A stretch of 64,000 nucleotides of DNA from Apis mellifera (Eukaryota > Arthropoda > Insecta > Hymenoptera > Apidae), in the NCBI RefSeq assembly GCF_003254395.2, contig NC_037643.1, forward strand, positions 8,576,963 to 8,640,962, in the 5' to 3' direction. Of the stretch, positions 41,401-52,856 are shown piece by piece. The notes beneath the pieces are model-generated. The model was given only the letters and a program-made list of their open reading frames with translations, searched no databases and was not told the origin of the DNA. The number at the start of each line of letters is the position of its first letter. Position 1 is the stretch's first letter. The position numbers and the translations under genes are program-made.

Positions 41401-43194
41401 TCGGATAAAGTAAATTCAATCCGTGATGTCAGTTTTATCGCGCTTCGTGTTCGAACGAGGCGAGGCGAGGCGACGTCTCTCCTCGTCTCTCGAGAATGAC
41501 GAAATTAAAAATCGATGGAGAATTAATTTGCAAATGATCGGTCGATATCGTATGTATTTTCGATGCAAATTTTATGTTAGAAAGGAATCTTTTTTTTTTT
41601 TTTGGTGAGATGGTAAATCGATAATGGACAAATTCTTCATAATTCTTAGAATTTGGTAAATGGCATTATTTATTAGATTTTTCTTCGTTATAAGAACTTG
41701 AAATTTGTGAGCGATTCTGAATTAAAAAGTAGATTATTTCAATCGTGTACACGTTGAGCGAAAAGATTAAGATAGGACGTGTTCGTAAAATAATAAATTC
41801 CATGTTTTTTAATAAAAGATTGAAATCTATTAGAAACTGGGATTTATTGAAATAAAGAAGAAACAAACGAATTTATTAACCTTTCCTTCGCTATTTATAT
41901 CAGAATTAGAAAATTGAATAAAATTAGAATTTAATTATATCATACATTCGTATATTTAATGAGAAATTATATTTAATTAAATGTTTTTGAACTATATTTT
42001 TATCATAAAAATTAAACATTTTTATTTTAACTTACTGCTTTTAATTTAATAAATTTGAAAAATGTTTAAATCGTTATTAATTTATCAAAAATTTAAAACC
42101 GTTTACATTGTTAACATTTTTCTTTAATTAATACAGATTACGTATAATACATTTGTGCAACAGATGATAAAAAGAAAACTTGTTAAACTGTACATATCAT
42201 TATTGTATTGTTAACGCAATTTTTCTTTTTTTCAATTTTAATAGACGTGATTTATATCCGACATGACGTAATACTACCATAAAACACAATTTCATTATAA
42301 TATCTACATTCTAAAAATAAATATAAAAATTTTAAATTCCATTCTATCATTGCACGCACGCTTCACGATATAATAAAATCAATTTCTGATATAAAAATAC
42401 ACACAGATCAAATACCTCTACTATTTTTCAACCAATTCAAACAATTTAAATAGATTTTCCAACGATATCTAAAATGATATCTCTGATTTTCATTTCCAAA
42501 AACAAATCGAAACCGAATCGTTCGATTATTTTATATCGTATCGGTTTACATCGATTCGCGAAATTTGTTATATTTTTTTCCCTCTCCAATCGATATCCGT
42601 TTATACATCCGTCAATCCACGAGATCAACGAAATCCATCGAATCCGAAACGAAAGCAACGACATCTCACCGGCCGGCCGGTTAACACAAAATTACGACTC
42701 CGTTTCCCGCCCACTCTCTCCACGTTGCAACCCGTGTATACATCTCGACAATCGGCTTTTTCCGTATTCCGTATGAAAGAGAAGCCGCGAGAAGAAGAAA
42801 GGCGAAAATCACGGTCGCGGAGCGCGGTTTACCGAGGCTATGATTCAAAGTCCCGCGGTGTGCGTGCACGAGAGAGAGAGAGAGAGGGAGGGAGAGAGGC
42901 GTACGCGCCGCGGGATATGCATTACCCGCGGCATAATCCGCGGCGAATGATTTATAAATCGAGTGAATCACGATTTGGCACGAAGCAAAAACGGTAATCG
43001 CGAATTAACATTTGCATCGAAGGGTTGCCGATGCACGGTAAAGAGGAGTGGGGACGTGCGAGGGAAGTGGGGGGGGGGGGGAAGGGCGAAGGGACGGCGG
43101 CGAGGGGAGGGGAGAGGTCGCTCGCTCGCTCGCGCGCGCACACACGACGAAGCCCTTGTCCGACAAATCGGTCGCGTAAAGGCGCGCTTTAAAA

Positions 43195-43197
<3 letters not shown>

Positions 43198-43251
<54 letters not shown>

Positions 43252-43252
43252 A
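43198..43252. repeat. (GA)n microsatellite
   Basis: About 27 GA units with one AA interruption, next to a G-run at 43070-43081 and a CG-rich stretch. Confidence 0.95.
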
Positions 43253-45394
43253 GGCTGGTCCGAATGGCGGTTTCGCGGCCTCGCAGACGGTCATTTGTCT
43301 CCTGCAACGCCTGCCTCGGTTCCGCGTTCCATCTGCGTCACAAGTCAGTGCGTTCACCTTGCCTCGAGTTATCAAAATCGGATCCCCGATGCGATAGCCC
43401 GTCCACAAGCGTGTATTCTTGGACCTCGATCGTACAGTTGGCCGCAAAAGTATATATATATTGTATATAGCCGATTTTTTAATCGATACGAAAAATTATT
43501 GTACCGTCGGTAAAAAAGAAAAATCGATAACGATTTTTACGCGGTATAATTTCATTATTTATCATATAACGGTAACATACGACAGTTTAATTGTTTATTT
43601 TTGTAATTGAATGCACGGTGAAAAATCATACGGTTGAAAAGTAAAATAGAGAGAGAGTATATTAGAAATAATACTCAGAAAACTCAGAATATTTTAAAAA
43701 TCAACTTTACGAGTGCCCGGTACCGGTGAAAAAAAAAACTAATTTTCCAAGTTGAATTATTAATTTTTTCTCTTCTTCGTGTTTTTTTTTTTTTTGTTTT
43801 TTTTTAATTGTTTATGCGTGATTCGTTTATTTTTATGGTACTCTTTACGGGCGACTATCATATTTCTTTACTCCGTTGTTAATTTTGATTGGTTGGTGTT
43901 TTATCGAGTACTGAATATTCAACAGATTCCTTCCTCAAGTTTAAATATCCCTTTTCGATCCCGAGTTTTCCGCAACCGCGAAAGGGAATTCGAGCGTGAC
44001 GTAATCTGGCCAAGATGGACTAAAGTAGTCAAGTTTCCTGATGCTTTTTACCCGATTTGAGAATGATATATCGATTAAAAAAAAAGTTCATTCATTTAGA
44101 GAAAAAATCGGAATGAAAAAAAAAAGAGATCGCTATCACGCAAGAATTGAAAAAACGCGCGTAACTTCTTCTTCCGTTATCTAAAAATCCTTCTATTCGT
44201 TTCATTTTTTTTCACTTTCTTCGATTTATTATACGTAGCAACACTCGTCTTCTTCTTTACGTACATGGTAAATACTTTTTCCCCTCCATTTGCTTTTATT
44301 TACACGAAAAGGATTCACACGAAAAATTTGCAAATTTTAAACTTTTAGAGATTGAATCCGAGGCGAAAAAACGCACAACGCCCGATTGCGAAGTTCGCAA
44401 GTTTGCAACTTCCTCGGCAATTATCCGAGCGCCGCGCATGCGATTCGATATACGAAAAATAAAAGGCGCGAGAGCCACGCTCGACGAGTTTTACCTGCAC
44501 GAGACGATGCTGAATACACGCCGGCATCCAGCACGCACGATCTCCTTGCAATCGCGAACAGTTTCGTACGGCGTGGAGCGTCCTCGTCCTTCCAGGATAA
44601 CAGGACGATGCCACCGTGGTGAGGAGAAGAAACGACGAATCGCCAGAAATCGCGGACCGTGACTTGTTCCGCTTAAAGCCTCGTTCACATCCCACGGACT
44701 ACTCGCGTGCCTTCATCGGTCATCCAGGGGGAAAAATCAGGTGAGAATCCTCGTTTACGCGCATAACATTACGCGCGACGCGTAATATTTATCCCTTCTT
44801 GAAAAATATCCAACTCTCGATATTTCTCGAAAAACTGTTTTCCTCTTCTTCAACCGATGAACACCGATCAACAGAACACCTTCGCGGAAGGAGAGAAACG
44901 GGGGAAGGGGGGGAGATCGACGAAATCCACGAAAACACGGAATCGTCGTGTGTCCACTTTAGACGAACTCTGTCCGCCACACTGAAACTGTCACTCGGCC
45001 TCCGTAACGATCTCTTTCACTGCGATCATTGTCCCTGCGCGTGGAACCGCGAAGCGAGAAAACAAAAACAACAACAATAACAATAATAACAACGATAACT
45101 ACGTCAACCTAGGATGACGACGACGACGATGACGACGACGATATTCGACGATAATGGCGTCGCGCGTCGTCATCGAAACCGACCTCCTTCCTCCTCGAAC
45201 TCGATCGACCTGTTGCGCCGCGGGTATATCGACGATCGGCAAGTGTCTTCCAGTCACCGGCTGGAAGAACGGTGAGAAGTCGGTAAGAAGATCCCACGGT
45301 GGTGGTGTGTCCGTGGTGTGGCGCGCGCGAAAAATAATGGGGAAAACGCGGGATCCCCCCACCGATATTCGCGAAACGAGAATATTCGTAAACG

Positions 45395-45440
45395 AAGGGG
45401 GGAGGGGAGGGGAGGGGAGGGGAGGGGAGGGGGCGGGGGA
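45395..45440 (+). repeat. G-rich GGGGA tandem repeat, predicted G-quadruplex
   Basis: Seven or more runs of four to six G are separated by single A (last by C), matching the canonical G-quadruplex pattern many times over on the plus strand. It lies in the most CpG-dense part of the window, where a promoter would be expected. Confidence 0.85.
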
Positions 45441-46079
45441 TGGAGGCACGAATGGGCGATCGAAAAAAAAAAAAAAAAGGGGGATGGAACCGGTCAAATA
45501 GCCGCGAGCTGCCCTGTTACGATCACGTGCGTTTGTCACGAGTCGCGGTGGTGTATACGGAGCCGACTCGCTCGCTCTCGTGCGAGTGCCAAGACCGAGT
45601 TCTCTCTGTGTGTTTCTCCGCGCTCTCTGTCTTCGTCTCCGCGAAGACCGGCTCACTCCCTCTCTCTCTCTCTCTCTCTCGCACCCTGCCTGCTTTCTAC
45701 CTCTTTCTCTTTCTCTTTCTCTCTCTCTCTCCCCGTAGCTCCTCTATTTTCCTTCCAATCCGCCGCACGCACCACGGTGCGGATCCCTCTCGCTCGATCG
45801 CGCCCAACTCGCGCTTTCCATCTTTTTCCCGCCCGCGCGCAGCCTCGCGCGCGCGCGCCAGCCAAAGCCTTACCTGAGGTGAGGTAAGTAAAACCGGCGT
45901 TCGTTCCGTTGTACGTGTTACGGCATTGCGCGACTCGCCTGACTCGTAGCCCCACGCTCTCCCATTACGCGGGGTTCCGCGGCTCGCTACGGAACCGGGG
46001 GAGGGGAATCACGAGCGAGCGAGCGAGCGTGCCGCGAGGGGCGAGGGAGACGGAGAGGTTGACGGTGGAGGAGAAGGAG

Positions 46080-46126
46080 GAGGTGATGGTAGTGGTGGTA
46101 GTGGTGGTGGTGGTAAAGGTGGTGGT
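46080..46126 (+). repeat. GGT/GTA trinucleotide repeat
   Basis: An imperfect GGT-rich repeat with GTA and AAA interruptions. It creates poly-Val or poly-Thr open frames on the two strands; no real gene is implied. Confidence 0.85.
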
Positions 46127-48204
46127 ACAAAGTGAAGGAAGAGGTGGTAACGATGGTAATGCGGTAACGCAGGGGAAGAGGAGAGGTGGCGCGAGATGGA
46201 GGGGGAAGGGTGAGACGAGCGAAAGAGAAAAAGGGAGAAAGGAAGAGGGAGAGAGAGAGAGAAGCGTACGTATGCGGTAGAGGGAAAGTGAGAGAGAAAG
46301 AGAGAAGGAAGAATTAAGCGACTGGGTCGGAGGTGAGTTCTGGAAATGGTAGGGGCTTGTGGGGTTTAGGTGCACCAGATGAGGGGAAAGGAAAGAGAGA
46401 GAGAGAGAGGAGGCGAAGTTGGTGTAGGTAAGCCGTGTCGTTTGAATCGTCCCGGTGGGGGCAGCGTGGACCGAGGCGAGGGGAGGGGGGCGCACGGTGG
46501 AAGAAGCCAGAGTGGGGGATACGAGTGGACCAACTGGGTTCGCCAGCAACCCGCGGTTCATTGACCGAGAAGTGCCGGGAGAGCCGAACGGTCGGCCGTG
46601 TGTTCGACCCGCGCTGCTAAAACAGAATTTGTACCGGCACTTTATGCGTCTCATCTACGCGGCTCGCGTGAAACCAACGAAGATGGACGGAACCAGCGAC
46701 AGTGAAGTCGAAGCGAGGGGAGAGGCGGCGAGAAAACGGCGGAGATAAAGAGTGGGAAACAGGGAAGATTTCGCGATGCACCGCGGGCAATAGTCGACGG
46801 GGACCAGGTTTGGAAGGAGATTGTTTCCTCGCCTGACGAGAGAGAGAGAGAGAGAGGGAAGATGGAGAACGCGGTAGCTCGAAGAAATGGGGTTGCAAAA
46901 ATTTTGGCGGGGAAGGAGGGGCGAGCGTGAAAGAAAGAAGGGTGGGGGAGGCGATGCGCGGCGCGAGCGTCGCGCTCGCGAATTCTGACGATTCAATTAG
47001 GCGAGTGCACCTTGAAAGGAGCGATCATTTCCGGCTTCAAAATTGATTTTAATCGGCCCGCTTTCGACAAGAGCGGATAGAAGATCGAATCACGGTAATC
47101 ACGTACCAATTAGACGAATTAACGATGCTCGTCGATGCTACGTTTTTCAATCGCGGATTCTTTTTCGATAGAAGGATTTACGATTCAAACGTTTCTCCAC
47201 GAGGAACAACAATCGGAATAGATAGAAGCGGAAAATAATAGATCGAAGACGAGAAACGGCGCATCCTCGACACCACCTCGGGATCTATTATCGTCGATCA
47301 AATCGTGACACTGTAATATACTCGCGCTATACGGGAGGGAGAATCTCGTATATGATATACACGGGTGTCGTCGCCCGTCCGTATAACTTGTATATACACA
47401 TATCGAGCGTGGAAACCGATCGATAGATCGGATTGTTGGGATCGGGCGATGTTATCGTGTATACGGGAACATAAGGAAAGGCAGGGCTCGACGGGATCGA
47501 CGCGTTACGATCGAGTTAGACGTTGATCGGTTCGATAACTTATCTCCTCTCATTTGCCGGGGCACGCAACGGATAGCCGGCGTGTTTCCCGATCGAATCC
47601 GCGGTGCCTCTCGATCGAGGGAACGAAGATGGCCGGTCGGCTCGAGAACGACGGCGACCGGCAACATTTACGAGAAAGAAAGGGATGAAGTTCCCGTGTA
47701 AGTAACTAGTCTGTCGACTGCCGGCGACCACACGGCCGCACACTTGTCGGGAAAGGAGATGCGCAACTCGGTGTAATGAACCTGGGAAACCGGTTACATA
47801 TACGCGCGTGTATATATACAGATCGGTTCGCTCTGTACTTACGTTACATTACGCGGGCTGCTGGTATCCGCGATCGAGCCTATTCCATTGCACACTCGCT
47901 CGAGGAGTCGAAAGGATTCCTCCCATCCAATAACTCGATAAGTGTCTCTTTTTGACACGGCCTAATGTGCAAGTTCTTGGAAGAAATGTCGATTATAAAT
48001 CGCATTGATAAATCGCAAGTGTTTGTGTATTAAATTATGAAAAATTCGCTCTCGTAAGTGTAAAATGAAAATTTGTAGATATATATAGATATATAAGCCT
48101 GTTTTCAGTAAATTAATCAACTGAATTGAAAATAGAAAATAAATTTGAAAATATCATTAGAATATACAGTAGTTCACCGTCCAAATGGTCGTCCATTTCA
48201 CTTT

Positions 48205-48229
48205 GGGAAAGTCCCTTTGGAAAAATTCC
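48205..48229. promoter_or_regulatory. Pair of Rel/NF-kB-type sites
   Basis: GGGAAAGTCCC (48205-48215) and GGAAAAATTCC (48219-48229) both fit the Rel-family consensus and are three bases apart. They sit at the edge of a low-repeat, CpG-containing block (48180-48480). Binding is an inference from the motif alone. Confidence 0.35.
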
Positions 48230-49553
48230 GGGGACAGAAATGGGGCGGAAAAAAAAAAATAAAAGAGAGGCACGTTTGAAATTTCAACTGTTTCTAGCCC
48301 GGGTGCAACATTTATTTTCCGGATACGGTCTCCGCATTTTCGTGACGAACATCGAAAGCGCAGGTAATGCAACGGCGCATCCGGCTTGCTCGCTAAATCT
48401 ATTTTATTCATATTCAATTACCCTCGGCTATGCGCCCGCCCAGTGAAAATAAATTCGCCGCAAATCCCTCGTAACCTACGGGAATAGGGTGGCGAATGAT
48501 CGCAAACACGCGGAAGAAACTCGCCGAGCGCGAGTTAATCGATATAAAATCCTAAAATATCCCTAGATTAATCCCGAAACAACTCTCTAACGGTTCACGA
48601 ACGGAATTATTTTCAACCCGTTAGATTTTCTGATAAGCGGTAATTGGATAAAACAAACAAAAAAAAATTAAGAAATAAAATTCTTCGAGAGTAAAACTAT
48701 CGACAACTCTCTTGAAAAATTGGATACTGCGCGTTCAGAGCGACAATGTTCGACAAGCAGCGTTCGCGGAAAAAAATAAAACTTTCGAGAGCGACACTTG
48801 AGAATTTTATTCTCAACCGTGTGTTAAAATGAATTTATATGTAATATAAATAACGCTGATCGAATAATCGCAAAACCCTCCTCGAAATCAATCTACCCTC
48901 CAAATTCCTCCAAACGAAAAAATCCCTAAATTAAAAATTCTCGACAATCGTCTCGAATCTTCGTTTCCGGCGAGAAATTCCTTGAATGAACGACGTGTTT
49001 CATTGTAAGCAGTAGGAGGGATAGTAGCTCGAGGTAGCGCGGTAGAGGGTGCAGTTTTAACGGGGAAAGGGAAAAACGAAAAGAGAGAGAGAGAGAGAAC
49101 TAGAGAAAGAAAGAAAAACACCGAGATTCAATTACCGCGGGTCGAAAGCGGCAAGAGCGGAACTTCCGGTCGCCAGAATCTTCCGGTTCGGCATAAAAGG
49201 AGGAATAAAGAAAGGGGAGAGAGGGTTGAGAAGAAAGCTCAAGGGGAGAGGTACGTACGTGTCTGGGGGGGTTGGAACAGGAGGAGAGGGAGGGGGAGGA
49301 GGGGATTTGGGGGGTTTAGCGCGAAAAGTGGCGGAGAGGTACTGGGATAGCAGAAGAGGTAGGTGGGATTGGTAAGAGGGAGGGTTGAAGAAAACACATA
49401 ATAGGGTGGGGCGCTTTGCTGCCGCTTTTGAATCGATCCAACGCCGGCTACAGCTGGAGTCTCATCCCACAGCCGGTTCGGCCAGCGGTTCTCATTCTTC
49501 AACCCTCCCCCTCCTCTTCGTTTACCTCCATTATCACCGCGAGAAGGATACAT

Positions 49554-49559
<6 letters not shown>

Positions 49560-49608
<49 letters not shown>
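49560..49608. repeat. (GA)n microsatellite
   Basis: About 24 uninterrupted GA units. It lies just right of a C/T-rich stretch and gives rise to poly-Arg-Glu open frames that are not genes. Confidence 0.95.
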
Positions 49609-49611
<3 letters not shown>

Positions 49612-50637
49612 GTGCAGTGGAGAGAGATTTCGATTGGATTTGGATTTTAATCGGCTAAGAAGCTAACTAGCAACCGCCTTCACGAGTGGTAAACTGGGTC
49701 GTGATACACGTATACGAATCGGGGATGAATCTGTCTATCCGTGTGTGCGTGCGTGCGTGTGTCGAGCACGGATGAACGAGCTTTGAGTACACTCGTTAGA
49801 CCTCCTCCTCTCCTCTCTCGATTCAAATACACGGATGGTTATTAATCCGTCGTTGTCCTGAGCCTGAAATTCTATAATTCGGGAATCAAGGCTATCGATA
49901 AATCAAAATTGTAAATTTATCAAAACTGAGGGGATTTTCCAGGGAATGATATTAACTCACGAACGATCGGTTGATTCCACGGTTCCGGTTCAGGATCGAT
50001 CTCGAATTTGCTCATCCGTGGCGAGCAAAGACCGTCAAAGAGCGGGGGGTTAAAAATCGAAAAATCTCCTCCGAACGCGATGACGCGAGAATACGAAATT
50101 TTGTTCGAAACGTGTGTTGAAAACCTGTGCTCCTCGCTTTCGAGGAACTGGGTAAGCGTTACAGGTGTTATCGATCAATTCCGCGAGTTGCAACAGCTCT
50201 ACCCCGACAAGTAAACGGCGAGACAAATTTGAAAAAGGGAATTTATACAAATTGAGCCGCGATTATTCTATAAATGCTATAAACGATCCCTCCCTCTAAA
50301 ATTGTAACTATAATAACTTTCCTCTCCAGGATATTATTCGTATTCCTTGTTGTATAATATATTATCTGAAACCAATATTCCACGAAATACTTCGTCGAGA
50401 TCGCTAAATACGATAAACGGAATTTAAAACAAACGTTTTCCCTTAAAGAGGCAGTTACTTTCGAACGAACCAAGTTCAACGAAGACTCGCCTTATTCTTT
50501 CTTTTTTTTCCTCTCTCTTTTCCTTCTTCACAATAGGTCGCGAGTCGGCGTTCATTTAGCCAGCTCCGCGAAGGAATAACCGGTGGTTTAAATTGGAGCA
50601 GGGAGGCTGGGGGATCATATATATAATAAAGACTCAC

Positions 50638-50720
50638 CGTTGTTGTTGCGCAGGATGGAAGCAGGACTCGTTGCCTCGAGAGGGCTGCTGGGTTCTTCCG
50701 TGCTTGGCTCCCTCTTCACG
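50638..50720 (-). CDS. Second coding exon, distal isoform of the same regulatory protein
   Basis: This 83-bp exon is bounded by a TTTCAG acceptor and a strong GTGAGT donor. Joined to the exon at 55144 it completes a Ser codon (AG|C) and adds 27 residues beginning VKREPSTEEPSSP and ending ILRNNN, with one base (G) left over. VKRE fits the sumoylation consensus (hydrophobic-Lys-x-Glu). It is followed by acidic residues and a Ser-Pro, a layout known to enhance sumoylation in many transcription factors. The partner exon is 4.4 kb away; the intron carries TA repeats and AT-rich DNA. The open frame, exact phase match and splice sites make this a real exon. The identity of the protein is unknown because the downstream domain exons are not in view. 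Confidence 0.72.
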
Positions 50721-50818
50721 CTGAAATGGAAACATCTATTATGTATTCAATCGAATAGAGCGCGGGGGGGGATGGTGTGGAGATCGGTTGAAAGTAGTCC
50801 AAGATCGACACGAAAAAA

Positions 50819-50850
<32 letters not shown>

Positions 50851-52801
50851 AAATCCACGAAACCAAGGCCGTTTCAAGTCCTTCGTTTTTGTCCACGGAT
50901 GCGTCTATCTTCCTTATCGAGAGCAGAGGGGAGAGATCCTTTGACTACGGCCCTGACTCCATCCGAGCAATCAGGATTGACCCAGTTTTTAGTTCAATTT
51001 GCACGTGGAACGCGCGTTTGCCTTAAGCCAACCGAAATGAAAATGGACCGGGAAAAGGAGAAGGGAGAGGGAGAGAAAGTCGAAGATTAACGCAGGGGAC
51101 CAATTGTCAGGGTCGAATGGACTATTGAAGGGAGGAGATGTAATGGCATGTGATTTTAATGCGATTTTTTCGAGTCGTTTGAGGATGCATTAACGTGGAT
51201 TAACAATTGTTTTTTCGACGAGTTAAATATAAAGGATTTTGCTCTGTTTTAAATAAATCGAAAGAGCTGTGTTAAAAACGTTTGATCAAGGGAAAATAGT
51301 ACTGAATTTCTAATACTTTAATCTTCTTGATATTTATCTTAATACACACAGGGTGTGATAAAGTAATTACGTATAATGAAAGATTATTCTACGAAATCTG
51401 GGATAACAAACTTAAAAAATTGCAACGATACAATCTAATTCTTTCTTTCTTAAACATCCATTAATTACCACATTTCTCAAACTAATTATTTCTATTGCAT
51501 TTCGAAAATTTTTACTCGTGCCAAACGATAATTTAAAAAAAATATATCTGCAAGAAAACCGAGAGATTAATATCGATAATGTCGCCAATATCTATCAACT
51601 GTCACGAATTAGACGAATTATCTAGATTGGAAAACTCTTGGCGCAAATATTTTCCAGGGGGAACGTCTTTGAGTCTCCCGTTCAAAGAGGATCAGAGTCC
51701 ATCAATAACCGATAGATCTAAGAGGATGGGACACCGGATCGACACATACACCCCCCCCCCTCCTCCCTGCATTTGGAAAGGGAAGCAGCTCTCCTCTATG
51801 AATAGATCTCCTATTTCGGAAGCCGAAGAGTATACGCGTTATCGAGCGTACCAACCAATACCCCCTCCCCTCCTCTGCCGCGACCGCTTTGAGGCGCGAC
51901 GATGATGACAGAAACCGTGCACGGTTGATGGTGTAGGTGCTGCACTCCTACTATATTCCGAATGTCGTCGATAATAATTGCTCTCCGAGTTTCGAATAGA
52001 ATGAAGTGGGTCGGACGAAAATATCCGTACCTAAAAGGTGGTTAAATCACGCGTGATCCGAATGCGGGATCCGGGAATGAAGGATGGTGCGTGGACTGTA
52101 CCAGTCAGTGTGTATATATATATATATATATGTAACGATGTATCATTTCATTATGGAAAATTGAGAATAAAAAAATTGGACAGATAAGAAATTTTTTAAG
52201 CGAGTCGATGTATTATTAAATTGATCATCGTTTATCGATTCGAATCGTGAAAGTAATATAAAAATGTCGTACGAGTTGAAAAAGGAAATATCCATGAAAT
52301 GATTAAATTCTCTCTGATAATTTATATTATGTATAAAATTAGATGAAATGTTTTTTGAAATATAATTATTATCTCCAACGAATTTAAATGTTATTAACGA
52401 GTTTAAAAAAATAGATAAAATTGAGATAATAAGAGGCGATATAAGGAGGCGTGTAATGATATATCGTATTTCCCGGTCAAAGATATTGGAGTAGTGCAGG
52501 TAACCGATACGAGATATGAAAGAGCGGCGAGGAGGAGAAGCTCTGTCTGGAAAGGAATCGTCTATTGCAAACAACTCTTATTTTTAATCTAGCGCGAAAA
52601 GGGAAATGTTTTCGTGTTTTCAAAGTTTTTCACTGGACGGATAAACCTAATTACGCGTTAATGCAAGTTTTTCGCATTTTAATTTCCGCGCGCGCATAAG
52701 ATTAGAAAGAAGTATTAAGATTAATTTTCACACAACATGTTAAATCAAAGACCTGTTGCGAAACTTGTTAGAACGAAATCTATTATACGCTGCATTTGAT
52801 G

Positions 52802-52856
<55 letters not shown>

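Larger units (their letters stand above)
38481..50637. other. CpG-rich, purine/pyrimidine-skewed intron or promoter DNA
   Basis: No protein-coding exon could be supported. From about 39.1 to 41.3 kb and 42.8 to 46.9 kb the strand alternates between long C/T-rich and G/A-rich stretches, giving many low-complexity open frames (Ser/Leu/Phe or Arg/Glu/Lys-rich) that I reject as genes. 41.6-42.5 kb is AT-rich. 44.4-46.6 kb is the most CpG-dense part of the window and could hold a further promoter. 48180-48480 and 49980-50215 are low-repeat blocks with a regulatory look. Confidence 0.4.

Noticed and set aside
45653..45955. Minus-strand frame ending at a good donor near 45874
   Set aside because: It has no ATG (it opens with GTG, with a TAA just upstream), so it cannot be a coding first exon; only an untranslated exon remains possible.
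45099..46654. Long frames of 145-229 codons on both strands in the CpG-dense block
   Set aside because: Composition follows simple repeats (CT, GGT, GAC, GGGGA); no family motif; both strands are open because of high GC.
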